A stretch of 64,000 nucleotides of DNA from Paramesorhizobium sp049065735 (lineage in GTDB: Bacteria > Pseudomonadota > Alphaproteobacteria > Rhizobiales > Rhizobiaceae), in the NCBI RefSeq assembly GCF_049065735.1, contig NZ_JBAKHD010000004.1:434001-498000 (forward strand), read 5' to 3'. A program made the position numbers and the translations under genes. Shown here piece after piece: positions 27,232 through 36,004 of this stretch; position 1 is the first letter of the stretch; every line of letters begins with the position of its first letter. The notes beneath the pieces were generated by a model. It did not search any database, had not been told where the DNA came from, and saw only the letters and a list, made by a program, of their open reading frames with translations.

Positions 27232-29604
27232 ATGGCTGAGTGCTGCAAACATCATGGGCACGATCACCACAGCGGCCATCACCACGGACATGGGGCAGCA
27301 GCGGCTGACACGCTGGCGAAAGACCCCGTCTGCGGAATGACCGTCGATCCCAATGCGGGAAAACCTTCGACGGAATATAACGGAACACTGTTCCATTTCT
27401 GCTCCGCCGGCTGCAAGACGAAGTTCGAGGCCGATCCGGAGCGCTATCTCAGCGGCAAGCCGCGCCAGGAAGAACCCGCCAAGCCCGGCACGCTCTATAC
27501 CTGCCCGATGCATCCGGAGATCGTCGAGGACAAGCCCGGCTCCTGCCCGCTTTGCGGCATGGCGCTGGAGCCGATGGGTGTTCCCACCGGCGAGGAGGGG
27601 CCGAACCCGGAGCTCGTCGATTTCACCCATCGCCTTTGGGTGAGCGCGGCCTGCGCAATTCCCCTGCTCGTTCTCACCATGGGTCCCATGCTCGGCCTGC
27701 CCATCCGCGAGTGGATCGGCGAGCGCGTCGCCGCATGGGCGGAACTGGTGCTGGCGACGCCTGTTGTGCTCTGGGCTGCCCTGCCCTTTTTCAAGCGCGG
27801 CTGGGATTCGATCCGCAACCGCAGCCCGAATATGTGGACGCTGATCTCCATCGGCGTTGCCACCGCCTATCTCTACAGCGTTGTCGCCACGCTATTCCCT
27901 GATATCTTCCCGCACTCATTCCGCGGCCATGGCGGCGCGGTGCCGGTTTATTTCGAGGCGGCGGCGGTCATCGTCGCGCTGGTCTTCCTGGGGCAGGTGC
28001 TGGAGCTGAAGGCGCGTGAGCGCACAGGCTCGGCGATCCGCGCGCTCTTGGGCCTCGCTCCCAAGACCGCCCGCCGCATCGGCAAGGACGGCTCGGAAAC
28101 GGATGTGCCGCTGGATGACGTCCGTGCCGGCGATCTCTTGCGCATCCGCCCCGGCGAATCCGTCCCCGTCGATGGCGTAGTGGTGGAAGGCCGCTCCGCC
28201 ATCGATGAATCGATGATCACGGGCGAGCCGGTCCCGGTCGAGAAGACCGAAGGCGATCATGTCACCGGCGGCACGCTCAACAAGAACGGCACGCTCGTCA
28301 TCCGGGCAGAGAAGGTCGGCGCGGAAACCATGCTGTCACGGATCGTCGAGATGGTCGCGAAGGCGCAGCGCTCCCGCGCGCCCATTCAGGGGCTGGCGGA
28401 TGCGGTTTCGTTCTATTTCGTGCCCGCGGTGGTGCTGTCAGCCCTCCTCGCCTTCGGTGCCTGGGCGCTTTTCGGGCCGGAGCCCAGCATGGTCCATGCT
28501 ATCGTCTCCGCCGTGTCGGTGCTGATCATCGCCTGCCCCTGCGCGCTCGGGCTCGCGACGCCCATGTCCGTCATGACCGCCACCGGGCGCGGCGCGCAGG
28601 CAGGCGTGCTCATCAAGGACGCCGAGGCGCTGGAGCGCTTCGCCAGGGTGGACACCATCGTCGTTGACAAGACCGGCACGCTGACCGAGGGCAGGCCTGT
28701 TCTGACCGATGTCATCGCCGCGCCCGGCTTCGATGAGAACGAGCTTCTCGCCCTCGCCGCCAGCCTCGAGCGCGGCTCGGAGCACCCGCTCGCCGAAGCC
28801 ATTGTCGAGGGAGCGGTGGAGCGCAAGCTCCAGCTCGAGGACGCCACGGATTTTCATGCGGAGACCGGCAAGGGCGTCATCGGCACGATCTGCGGCCGCG
28901 CGGTGGCGCTCGGCAATACGGCGATGATGTATGATCTGAACCTTCCGGTCTTCGCCCTCAACAAACAGGCGGACAAGCTGCGTACCGGCGGCAAGACGGC
29001 CATGTATGTCGCTGTCGACGGCAAGCTGGCGGGCATCGTCGCCGTGGCCGATCCGATCAAGCACAACGCGGCCGATGCGATCCGCGAGCTGCACGCGCTC
29101 GGCCTTGAGGTCCTCATGGCGACGGGCGACGAGGAGCGCACCGCAAAAGCCGTCGCCGAGAAGCTCGGCATTGACGAGGTGCGCGCCGGCGTCCTGCCGG
29201 AGGGCAAGAAGGCGCTCATCGACGAATTGCAGGCGAAGGGCGCCAAGGTGGCGATGGCAGGCGACGGCGTCAACGACGCCCCGGCCTTGGCCAGCGCCTA
29301 TGTCGGCATCGCCATGGGCACCGGCGCTGACGTCGCCATGGAAAGCGCCGGCATCACGCTGGTCAAGGGCGATCTGACCGGCATCGTCCGCGCCCGGCGG
29401 CTGGCGGAGGCGACAATTGGCAACATCAAGCAGAACCTCTTCTTCGCCTTTGTCTACAACGCGCTTGGCGTGCCAATCGCAGCGGGCATCCTCTACCCAA
29501 TCTTCGGCCTCGTGCTCTCTCCAATGCTCGCCGCGGCGGCGATGAGCCTGTCGTCGGTATCGGTGATCGCGAATGCGCTGCGGCTGCGGACGCTGAGGCT
29601 GTGA
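27232..29604 (+). CDS. Cu(I)-translocating P-type ATPase
   Basis: P1B-type copper exporter, 790 residues. Instead of classical CxxC HMA domains the N-terminus has a His-rich stretch, a YHS domain (KDPVCGMTVDP ... FHFCSAGCKTKF, about residues 29-72) and a heavy-metal-binding motif (YTCPMHPEI ... CPLCGMALEPMG, about 87-115). Then the TGEP phosphatase loop, IACPCALGLATP for metal transfer, DKTGTLTEG phosphorylation site, SEHPLA and GDGVNDAP. The last helices carry YNALGVP and MSLSSVSVIANALRL, the Cu(I) signature. The start is the ATG at 27232 with GGAAAGGG upstream. A CueR-type promoter lies directly upstream. Confidence 0.95.
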   Translation: MAECCKHHGHDHHSGHHHGHGAAAADTLAKDPVCGMTVDPNAGKPSTEYNGTLFHFCSAGCKTKFEADPERYLSGKPRQEEPAKPGTLYTCPMHPEIVEDKPGSCPLCGMALEPMGVPTGEEGPNPELVDFTHRLWVSAACAIPLLVLTMGPMLGLPIREWIGERVAAWAELVLATPVVLWAALPFFKRGWDSIRNRSPNMWTLISIGVATAYLYSVVATLFPDIFPHSFRGHGGAVPVYFEAAAVIVALVFLGQVLELKARERTGSAIRALLGLAPKTARRIGKDGSETDVPLDDVRAGDLLRIRPGESVPVDGVVVEGRSAIDESMITGEPVPVEKTEGDHVTGGTLNKNGTLVIRAEKVGAETMLSRIVEMVAKAQRSRAPIQGLADAVSFYFVPAVVLSALLAFGAWALFGPEPSMVHAIVSAVSVLIIACPCALGLATPMSVMTATGRGAQAGVLIKDAEALERFARVDTIVVDKTGTLTEGRPVLTDVIAAPGFDENELLALAASLERGSEHPLAEAIVEGAVERKLQLEDATDFHAETGKGVIGTICGRAVALGNTAMMYDLNLPVFALNKQADKLRTGGKTAMYVAVDGKLAGIVAVADPIKHNAADAIRELHALGLEVLMATGDEERTAKAVAEKLGIDEVRAGVLPEGKKALIDELQAKGAKVAMAGDGVNDAPALASAYVGIAMGTGADVAMESAGITLVKGDLTGIVRARRLAEATIGNIKQNLFFAFVYNALGVPIAAGILYPIFGLVLSPMLAAAAMSLSSVSVIANALRLRTLRL

Positions 29605-29608
29605 GACA

Positions 29609-30493
29609 ATGCCGCAGACCAGCGTAACCATCGATGTCCCGCTCGTCCGCCATCTCGTCGCGGCGCAGTTTCCGCAATGGGCCGGTCTGCCGATAGAGCA
29701 GGTCGAGCCCGGCGGATGGGACAATCGCACGTTCCGGCTGGGCGACTCCATGTCGGTTCGCCTGCCGAGCGCAGCCGCCTATGCCGCGCAGGTGGCGAAG
29801 GAGCATCGCTGGCTCCCCTTTCTTGCGCCGTACCTTCCTCTACCCGTTCCAGTACCACTGGCGCGGGGAGTGCCGGACGCCCGCTATCCCTGGCCGTGGT
29901 CCGTCTATCGCTGGCTCGACGGCGCCCCCGCCAGCGATGCCGGGATCTCCGATCCCGTTGCATTTGCGCGGGCATTGGCGGCTTTTCTCGCTGCGCTTCA
30001 CCGGATCGAGGTTGCCCCCGACGCCCCGCGAGCCGGCGCGCATAATTTCCACCGCGGCGGTGATCTCCGCGTCTATGACCACGAAACCCGCGCCGCGCTT
30101 GCAACCCTGCGGGACGGTATCGATATCGCCGCCGCCGAAGAAATATGGCAAGCCGCCCTCGCCTCCCGCTGGCAAGGCGCGCCCGTCTGGGTGCATGGCG
30201 ACGTCGCCACCGGCAATCTGCTTGTCGAGCAGGGCAGACTCTGTGCCGTCATCGATTTCGGCAGTTCCGCCGTGGGCGACCCCGCCTGCGATCTCGTCAT
30301 AGCCTGGACGTTTTTCTCAGGCGAAAGCCGGAAAATCTTCCGCGATGCGCTTGTCTACGACGAAACCACATGGGCCCGCGCCAAAGGTTGGGCATTGTGG
30401 AAGGCGCTGATCACCATCAGCGGGCATGACAAGAACCAGCGCGAAGCCGCGAAGTCGTGGAGTGTTATAAACGCTTTGCTGGAGGGTGAATGA
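29609..30493 (+). CDS. Aminoglycoside phosphotransferase-family kinase-like protein
   Basis: A 294-residue APH/choline-kinase-fold protein. The catalytic loop is VHGDVATGNLLV and the metal-binding motif is AVIDFGSSAVGDPACDL. The N-terminal lobe has the nucleotide-binding region GGWDNRTFRLGDSMSVRLP. Proteins of this fold phosphorylate diverse small molecules, so no antibiotic-resistance role should be assumed. It begins 4 bases after the ATPase stop and could be co-transcribed. Confidence 0.85.
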   Translation: MPQTSVTIDVPLVRHLVAAQFPQWAGLPIEQVEPGGWDNRTFRLGDSMSVRLPSAAAYAAQVAKEHRWLPFLAPYLPLPVPVPLARGVPDARYPWPWSVYRWLDGAPASDAGISDPVAFARALAAFLAALHRIEVAPDAPRAGAHNFHRGGDLRVYDHETRAALATLRDGIDIAAAEEIWQAALASRWQGAPVWVHGDVATGNLLVEQGRLCAVIDFGSSAVGDPACDLVIAWTFFSGESRKIFRDALVYDETTWARAKGWALWKALITISGHDKNQREAAKSWSVINALLEGE

Positions 30494-30499
30494 GCACGC

Positions 30500-31411
30500 T
30501 CAACCAGCCACCATCAGCATTTCTCGCTCAACCGATTCCAAAGCCATCTCCACCCGCCCCCGCACCTCCGCGGACAACGGCAAGATCGGCCGCGGCGGTT
30601 GCGCTTCGGTTAAGCCCTGCAGATTGGCGATGGCGTACATGACGCGGAAGCTGCCGAATTCCTGGAATAAAGTCCAGAGCGGCTGGAAGGCTTCGTTCAT
30701 ACGTCGCGCTTCGCTTGCCTCGCCTTGTTGCGCCGGGCGGGTGAGCTTCAGCGCGGGTTCCGGCAGGAGCCCGGCCACGACGCTGTACCAGGCGTCCGCG
30801 CCGTGGAGCAGCGCATTCGCCGCGTTCCAATCGCCGCTATAGCCGATGGCGAAGCCATCAGGCGTCAGGCTTCGCAAACGCCTGATCTCTTCCGCAAAAT
30901 CGCGGTCATCGGGGGCGGGCATCTTGGCGGCGACGATGTTCGGCACCTTCGACAGCCGTTCGATCAGCTCATGGCTGAAGGTAAATTTGGTGGTGGCCGG
31001 ATTGTTGTAGATGCAGAGCGGCAGGTCGGTCACCGACGCCACCGCGACGAAATGCTGGAACACCTCCTCCTCGGTCAAAGGCGTGTAGGAGACCGGCGCG
31101 AGCAGTAGGCCATCGGCTCCGGCCTCCGCCGCATCGCGGGCCAATGACTGCGCCTCGTCAGTGCGCAGCGCGCCGACCCCGACGATAACCGGCATCCTGC
31201 CCGCGATCCGGCTAACCGCGGCCTCGACGGCGCGTCTGCGTTCGGCCCGCGTCAGGAAAGCGTACCCTCCGGTGCTGCCGAGGAGACCGATGGAATCCGC
31301 ACCGGCTGCATGAATGCGCTCCACAAGGATACCGAGCGCATCCGTCTGCACCCGCCCCTCCGCATCGGTGGGCGTCAATGGAAAAGCCGAGAGGCCGTGA
31401 AACAGTTTCAA
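30500..31411 (-). CDS. Dihydrodipicolinate synthase-family aldolase/lyase
   Basis: TIM-barrel class I aldolase of the DapA/NanA family, about 303 residues. The Schiff-base Lys lies in NIVAAKMPAP, the catalytic Tyr in LCIYNNPATT, and the substrate carboxylate loop is LGSTGGYAFLT, which differs from the GTTGE of true DapA. A non-lysine-pathway substrate is therefore likely. The start is a TTG at 31411 (KLFHGLSAFPLTP) with GGGA about 9 nt upstream; a longer frame from another TTG at 31498 is less plausible. Divergent from the SLC13 permease. Confidence 0.85.
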   Translation of the reverse strand: MKLFHGLSAFPLTPTDAEGRVQTDALGILVERIHAAGADSIGLLGSTGGYAFLTRAERRRAVEAAVSRIAGRMPVIVGVGALRTDEAQSLARDAAEAGADGLLLAPVSYTPLTEEEVFQHFVAVASVTDLPLCIYNNPATTKFTFSHELIERLSKVPNIVAAKMPAPDDRDFAEEIRRLRSLTPDGFAIGYSGDWNAANALLHGADAWYSVVAGLLPEPALKLTRPAQQGEASEARRMNEAFQPLWTLFQEFGSFRVMYAIANLQGLTEAQPPRPILPLSAEVRGRVEMALESVEREMLMVAG

Positions 31412-31558
31412 GAGCGTATTCCCACATGAAATCGATGCCGCGAAATTATCTGCCGGTTTCGTCGAGCGCAACTCTGGCTTTTCTCCGCCTGAGCCCAATG
31501 TTATTTCAAGAGAACGATACTGAATCGCATTTTTAAAAAGACTTGGACGGAGTGAAGC

Positions 31559-33331
31559 GTGACCGCCCAGCAGATTTTGTCAATTACCGTCATCATGCTG
31601 ATGATGGCGGCGTTCATTTGGGGACGCTTCCGCTATGATATCGTATCGGTATGCTCCCTGCTCGTCGCCGTCGCGGTCGGCGTCGTGCCCTTCGATGCCG
31701 CCTTCGAGGGATTCAGCGACGAAATCGTCATCATCGTCGGAAGCGCGCTGATCGTCAGCGCCGGTGTCGCGCGGTCCGGCCTCATGGAGACTGTCATCCA
31801 GCGGCTGACCCCGCGATTGACTTCGGTCCGGGGCCAATTGGCGGTTCTGGTCATCACGGTGACGGTGCTGGCGGCGTTCGTCAAGAATATCGGCGCGCTG
31901 GCGATCATGATCCCCATCGCCTTTCAGTTTGCCCGCCGGTCCAATGTCTCGCCTTCCGTCTTTCTGATGCCGATGGCGTTCGGCTCGCTGCTTGGCGGGC
32001 TGATGACGGAGATCGGAACCTCGCCCAATATCGTCGTCTCTCGCATGCGCGCCGAGCTGACCGGGCAAGCCTTCACCATGTTCGATTTCACGCCGGTCGG
32101 CGCGACGCTCGCCGCCACCGGCGTCATCTTCCTCGTCCTGTTCTATTGGCTGGTGCCGCAGCGCACTCGCGAGACGGCCTCGCTGGACGAAGCCATCGAG
32201 ATCAAGAATTACGTCTCCGAAGCCAGGGTCACCAAGGACTCCACCGCCCTCGGCAAGACCGTCGCCGAACTCCTTCAATCGGCCGAAAGCAATGCACGGG
32301 TGATTTCGATCATACGCGCAGAAAGGCAGATGCCGCCGCTTCCCGATGCTGCCTTAAAGGAAAACGACCTCCTGCTGATCGAGGGCGACCCGAAGGCGCT
32401 GGACCAGATCGTCACGCAAGGGAAGCTCGTGCTTTCGGGGGAACGCAAGCCTTCGGCGGATGGCAATTCAGCGGAAATCGACACCATAGAAGCCGTTATC
32501 ACCGACGGCTCCCCCCTCATCGGCCTCTCCGCCCGGCAGTTGGAGCTGTTCGACCGCTATAACGTCAATCTCCTCGCGGTGAGCCGCCAGGGCGAACGCA
32601 TCAAGGAGCGGCTTGGCGAGATCATCTTCCGGCTCGGCGATGTCGTCGTGCTGCAGGGCAAGGACACCAACCTGCCGAACATATTGCGCGAGTTCGGCTG
32701 CCTTCCCCTCGCCCGCCGCCCCATCCTGCTCGGCAGCATCCGCCGCGGGCTGGTTCCGCTCGTCATCCTCATCGCCGCCATGGGGACGACGGCGCTCGGG
32801 GTGCTGCCGGTCGCGGTCGCCTTTTTCGCCGCCGCCGTCGCCATGGTGCTCTTCCGCGCCCTGCCGCTGCGCGAGGTCTATGGCGCGATCAACGGCCCCA
32901 TCCTGGTCATGCTCGCCGCGCTCATCCCGGTCAGCGACGCCCTGCGGACAACAGGCGCAAGCAACGTCATCGCCAACTGGCTCACCATCTTCGGCCATCA
33001 CCTCCCGGCATACGGGGCGCTGGCGCTGATCCTCGTCACCGCCATGGCCGTCACGCCGTTCCTCAACAATGCCGCGACCGTGCTCGTCATGGCGCCCATC
33101 GCCACCAGCTTCGCCACCGGCCTCGGCTTCAAGCCGGAAGCCTTCCTGATGGCCGTCGCCATCGGCGCGGGCTGCGACTTCCTCACCCCCATCGGCCACC
33201 AATGCAACACGCTCGTCATGGGTCCGGGCGGCTATAAGTTCAGCGACTATCCCCGCCTCGGTCTGCCCCTGTCTATCCTCATCGTGCTGACGGCGGTTCC
33301 GGCGCTGATGTATTTCTGGCCGCTGCGTTAA
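31559..33331 (+). CDS. SLC13 (DASS)-family permease with two RCK_C domains
   Basis: A polytopic transporter of 590 residues. The N-terminal block of helices contains FVKNIGALAIMIPIAFQ and GGLMTEIGTSPNIVVS, a DASS-type SNT-like motif. Two cytoplasmic TrkA-C (RCK_C) domains follow (about 205-290 and 295-380). The second helix block ends with NNAATVLVMAPIA and DFLTPIGHQCNTLVMGPGGY. Members move dicarboxylates, sulfate or related anions with Na+; the substrate here is unknown. The start is a GTG at 31559 with GGAG about 8 nt upstream. Confidence 0.88.
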   Translation: MTAQQILSITVIMLMMAAFIWGRFRYDIVSVCSLLVAVAVGVVPFDAAFEGFSDEIVIIVGSALIVSAGVARSGLMETVIQRLTPRLTSVRGQLAVLVITVTVLAAFVKNIGALAIMIPIAFQFARRSNVSPSVFLMPMAFGSLLGGLMTEIGTSPNIVVSRMRAELTGQAFTMFDFTPVGATLAATGVIFLVLFYWLVPQRTRETASLDEAIEIKNYVSEARVTKDSTALGKTVAELLQSAESNARVISIIRAERQMPPLPDAALKENDLLLIEGDPKALDQIVTQGKLVLSGERKPSADGNSAEIDTIEAVITDGSPLIGLSARQLELFDRYNVNLLAVSRQGERIKERLGEIIFRLGDVVVLQGKDTNLPNILREFGCLPLARRPILLGSIRRGLVPLVILIAAMGTTALGVLPVAVAFFAAAVAMVLFRALPLREVYGAINGPILVMLAALIPVSDALRTTGASNVIANWLTIFGHHLPAYGALALILVTAMAVTPFLNNAATVLVMAPIATSFATGLGFKPEAFLMAVAIGAGCDFLTPIGHQCNTLVMGPGGYKFSDYPRLGLPLSILIVLTAVPALMYFWPLR

Positions 33332-33513
33332 GAATCCCCTGCGGCATCTTTACCCATCGTTAAGCATAAATGAAAATTCATTAAAGAAAACATATAATTA
33401 AGTTCGAATTTTACGCATTTCCGGCACATTTGCCCTACATCCCCGAAAGAGAGTTTCGGCGCGGGCCGGTCCTGATCAAATTCCCGCGCCATTCGCATAT
33501 CGGAGTACGTGTA

Positions 33514-34158
33514 ATGTCCAAACGCCCCCTTTCGCTCGTCGTCACCGCCGGCCTCGCCGCTATCCTGTCCGCTTCCGCAGCGCTGGCCGCCGATCTCGGC
33601 AATTACAACAACGACTATTATTCCGAGCCTGCCCCGCTCGAGTCGGGCACGGACTGGTCCGGTAATTATGTCGGCGCGCAGATCGGCGCGTCCTCGTCGG
33701 AATTTCCGAACCCGTTTTCCAACCGCACCGGCGCGCTGGGCGGGGTTGTCGTCGGCAAGAACTTCCAGAGCGGCAAATTCGTCTATGGCGGTGAACTGGA
33801 AGGCAATTTTGCCGAAGCCGAACACCGCCTCGGCCGCGGCGGCACGCTGCAGCAATCCTGGTCCGGCGTTGCCAAGGCCAAGGCCGGCGTTGCTCTCGAC
33901 AATACGCTCGTCTATGGCACGCTCGGCTATGGCGTGACCAAGTTCAAGCCGAAGGGCACCGTCACCTCGGGCAACAATTGGGAAGGCGGCGTGCTCCTGG
34001 GCGCGGGCGTCGAGCAGAAGATTTCCGGCCCCCTCTCCGCCAAGGTCGAGTATGACTATATGCGCTTCGGCGATGTAAAGACGGAAGTCGCAGGCAGAGA
34101 CCAGCGCGACAATCTGAGCAATCACGCCATCAAGGCGGGCTTGAATTACAAGTTCTGA
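33514..34158 (+). CDS. Outer-membrane beta-barrel protein, Omp25/Omp31-like
   Basis: A 214-residue precursor with a clear signal peptide (LVVTAGLAAILSASAALAA, cleaved near residue 26) and a small 8-stranded barrel pattern: DWSGNYVGAQIGASSS, LGGVVVGKNFQSGKFVYGGELEG, NTLVYGTLGYG, and the terminal strand KAGLNYKF ending in Phe, the outer-membrane assembly signal. This is the layout of rhizobial Omp25/Omp31/RopB proteins. The start is the ATG at 33514, with GGAG upstream. The preceding 180 bases are AT-rich and must contain its promoter; a terminator follows. Confidence 0.92.
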   Translation: MSKRPLSLVVTAGLAAILSASAALAADLGNYNNDYYSEPAPLESGTDWSGNYVGAQIGASSSEFPNPFSNRTGALGGVVVGKNFQSGKFVYGGELEGNFAEAEHRLGRGGTLQQSWSGVAKAKAGVALDNTLVYGTLGYGVTKFKPKGTVTSGNNWEGGVLLGAGVEQKISGPLSAKVEYDYMRFGDVKTEVAGRDQRDNLSNHAIKAGLNYKF

Positions 34159-34180
34159 GGCCTGCTGGAATTTACAATCG

Positions 34181-34231
34181 AAGCGCCGGGTGCCTGTCGC
34201 GGGAAAGCGACGCGCCCGGCGCTTTCTTTTT
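34181..34231 (+). terminator. Rho-independent terminator of the outer-membrane protein gene
   Basis: Stem AAGCGCCGGG/CCCGGCGCTT (34181-34190 and 34215-34224) with an inner GTCGC/GCGAC stem, followed by TCTTTTT. It begins 22 bases after the stop codon. Confidence 0.88.
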
Positions 34232-34243
34232 AATAGAACGATA

Positions 34244-34272
34244 TTGACATGAACAACCTTTTCGTGTGCAAT
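34244..34272 (+). promoter_or_regulatory. Consensus sigma-70 promoter before a small membrane peptide
   Basis: TTGACA (34244-34249), 17-bp spacer, TGCAAT (34267-34272). It lies after the porin terminator and about 65 nt upstream of the 47-codon ORF. Confidence 0.7.
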
Positions 34273-34343
34273 CACTGCCACTGATGCTAGTACGTGTAGC
34301 GGAACTATTTCGTCCTTTTTCAATTTTGATTTCGAGGCCATCC

Positions 34344-34487
34344 ATGAATACGGAATTTCTTTCCCGAGCGACGCTCTACCTTTTCCTCATGGCATTCTTC
34401 GTCACCCTGTTCATGGCCCGCAACGATTTCGACACCGCGACCGGCGACCCCGCTATGAAAAGCCAATTCTACGCCAGGCTCTTTTAA
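34344..34487 (+). CDS. 47-residue single-pass membrane peptide
   Basis: Starts at the ATG at 34344 (CGAGG upstream) and reads MNTEFLSRATLYLFLMAFF, a hydrophobic segment of about 18 residues, followed by a polar tail ARNDFDTATGDPAMKSQFYARLF. It has its own consensus promoter. Its TAA is inside the A-tract of a hairpin that looks like a terminator for the opposite strand. I do not recognise a family. Confidence 0.6.
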   Translation: MNTEFLSRATLYLFLMAFFVTLFMARNDFDTATGDPAMKSQFYARLF

Positions 34488-34625
34488 AAAAAAGCCGCCC
34501 TTTCGGGCGGCTTCCACTTTGGAGGAGGAAAGAAAAGAAATGAAGAGACCCGGCAATCCGGGGGCTAGCGGGCTTGGGGAGCGCCGGGTCTCAGAGCTGG
34601 GTGGGTTGCCAGCGGAAGTAAATTG
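34486..34625 (-). ncRNA. Candidate sRNA with anti-Shine-Dalgarno CCUCCUCC motif
   Basis: Read on the minus strand: a 10-bp perfect stem GAGACCCGGC/GCCGGGTCTC (34592-34583 with 34554-34545), a pyrimidine-rich single-stranded stretch UUCUUUUCUUUCCUCCUCC (to 34521), then AAGCCGCCC-GAAA-GGGCGGCUU and eight U residues (34513-34486), an excellent intrinsic terminator. Exposed CCUCCUCC motifs are known in several alphaproteobacterial sRNA families. No strong promoter was found upstream. A 39-codon ORF from 34541 on the plus strand is possible but less convincing. Confidence 0.55.
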
Positions 34626-34875
34626 CAACATATTAAACCAAAGCGAAACCCCAATTTAATGGATGTTTTATTTTTTATTTTAAAGCGGGCTTGGCTTCTT
34701 GAAATATAAACGAAACATAGCTTTACAGAATTCAAGTATATTAATTTTTACTATATCTCGTACTTCGATCACATCGCACCATACAAAATCCAGCGACTCC
34801 TTCCGCTTTCTCGTCTAAATACGATTCGAGTATCCGGGGTGCCGAGTTTGGAAAACCGTCATAGAGGATGATGCG

Positions 34876-35928
34876 ATGCAAACCGTTTTCGACGGTCATA
34901 ACGATGTGCTTTTGCGTTTGTGGACCAATGCTCGCAAAGGCGCCGATCCCGTCAGGGAATTCATCGACGGCACCGAGCGCGGCCATCTGGATCTGCCGCG
35001 CGCGAAAAAAGGCGGAGTTATCGGCGGCCTTTGCGCGATTTATATCCCCTCCGAAGGCGGCCTCGTTTTACGCAAGCCCGACGAGAACGGTCATTACGAG
35101 ACGCCCCTCGCCGCTCCCTTGGAACGCTCCCGTTCGCTCGACATCGCGCTGGAGCTCGCCGCCATCGCCCATAAGATTGAGCGCGCCGGCGGCTGTGTGC
35201 TTTGCCGCAGCAGCGCAGACATCGATAGAGCCGTGGCGGAGGCCAAATTTGCCGCCGTTCTGCACATGGAGGGATGCGAGCCTATCGACAAGGATCTGGC
35301 CGCGCTCGAAGTGTTCTATGCCGCGGGCCTGCGCTCGCTCGGGCCTGTCTGGAGCCGCAACACCATTTTCGGCCACGGCGTGCCCTTTGCCTATCCGATG
35401 AGCCCCGATACCGGCCCAGGCCTGACAGATACAGGACGCGAGCTCGTCAAGGCCTGCAACAGTCTCGGCATCCTGATCGACACCGCCCATATGACCGAAA
35501 AAGGCTTCTGGGACGTGGTGAACCTGAGCGACCAGCCGCCCATCGCCAGCCACTCCAATGCCCATGCGCTGACCCCGGTCGCGCGCAATGTCACGGACCG
35601 CCAGCTCGACGCGATCCGCGAGCGCAAGGGCCTTGTCGGGCTCAACTTCGCCGTCACCATGCTGCGCGCCGATGGGCGTGAAAATGCCGATACGCCGCTT
35701 GAGGACATGGTGCGCCATATGGATTACATGGTGGAGCGTGCCGGCATCGATTGCGTCGCGCTCGGCTCGGACTATGACGGCGCGCTCATTCCCCGGGAGA
35801 TCGGTGACGCATCCGGCACGCAAAACCTGATTGCCGCCTTGCGCAAGGCTGGATATGGTGAGGAAGACCTCGCGAAAATCTGCCGTGGGAACTGGCTCCG
35901 CGTGCTGCGCTCTGCCTGGCACGAATAG
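34876..35928 (+). CDS. Membrane dipeptidase-like enzyme (peptidase M19)
   Basis: Zinc-dependent renal-dipeptidase homologue, 350 residues, cytoplasmic (no signal peptide). Metal ligands are in DGHNDVLLRL at the N-terminus, the bridging Glu in LHMEGCEPI, His in LIDTAHMTEKGFWDV and His in PPIASHSNAHAL, and Asp in LGSDYDGA. It lies upstream of dppABCDF on the same strand, so dipeptides imported by the transporter could be hydrolysed by this enzyme. The start ATG is at 34876 with GAGGATGATGCG upstream. Confidence 0.92.
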   Translation: MQTVFDGHNDVLLRLWTNARKGADPVREFIDGTERGHLDLPRAKKGGVIGGLCAIYIPSEGGLVLRKPDENGHYETPLAAPLERSRSLDIALELAAIAHKIERAGGCVLCRSSADIDRAVAEAKFAAVLHMEGCEPIDKDLAALEVFYAAGLRSLGPVWSRNTIFGHGVPFAYPMSPDTGPGLTDTGRELVKACNSLGILIDTAHMTEKGFWDVVNLSDQPPIASHSNAHALTPVARNVTDRQLDAIRERKGLVGLNFAVTMLRADGRENADTPLEDMVRHMDYMVERAGIDCVALGSDYDGALIPREIGDASGTQNLIAALRKAGYGEEDLAKICRGNWLRVLRSAWHE

Positions 35929-36004
35929 CGAATAGCAGCGGTTTACGCCCTGTTCGCTACGCGCTACTTCCTGTTCGCTAAAAATGGGATCAAAGGGAAC
36001 GATT

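Noticed and set aside
34541..34660. 39-codon plus-strand ORF with GGAGGAGG upstream
   Set aside because: The purine-rich site and the stem at the start of the ORF are better explained as the complement of a minus-strand sRNA with anti-Shine-Dalgarno motif and terminator. Not excluded.
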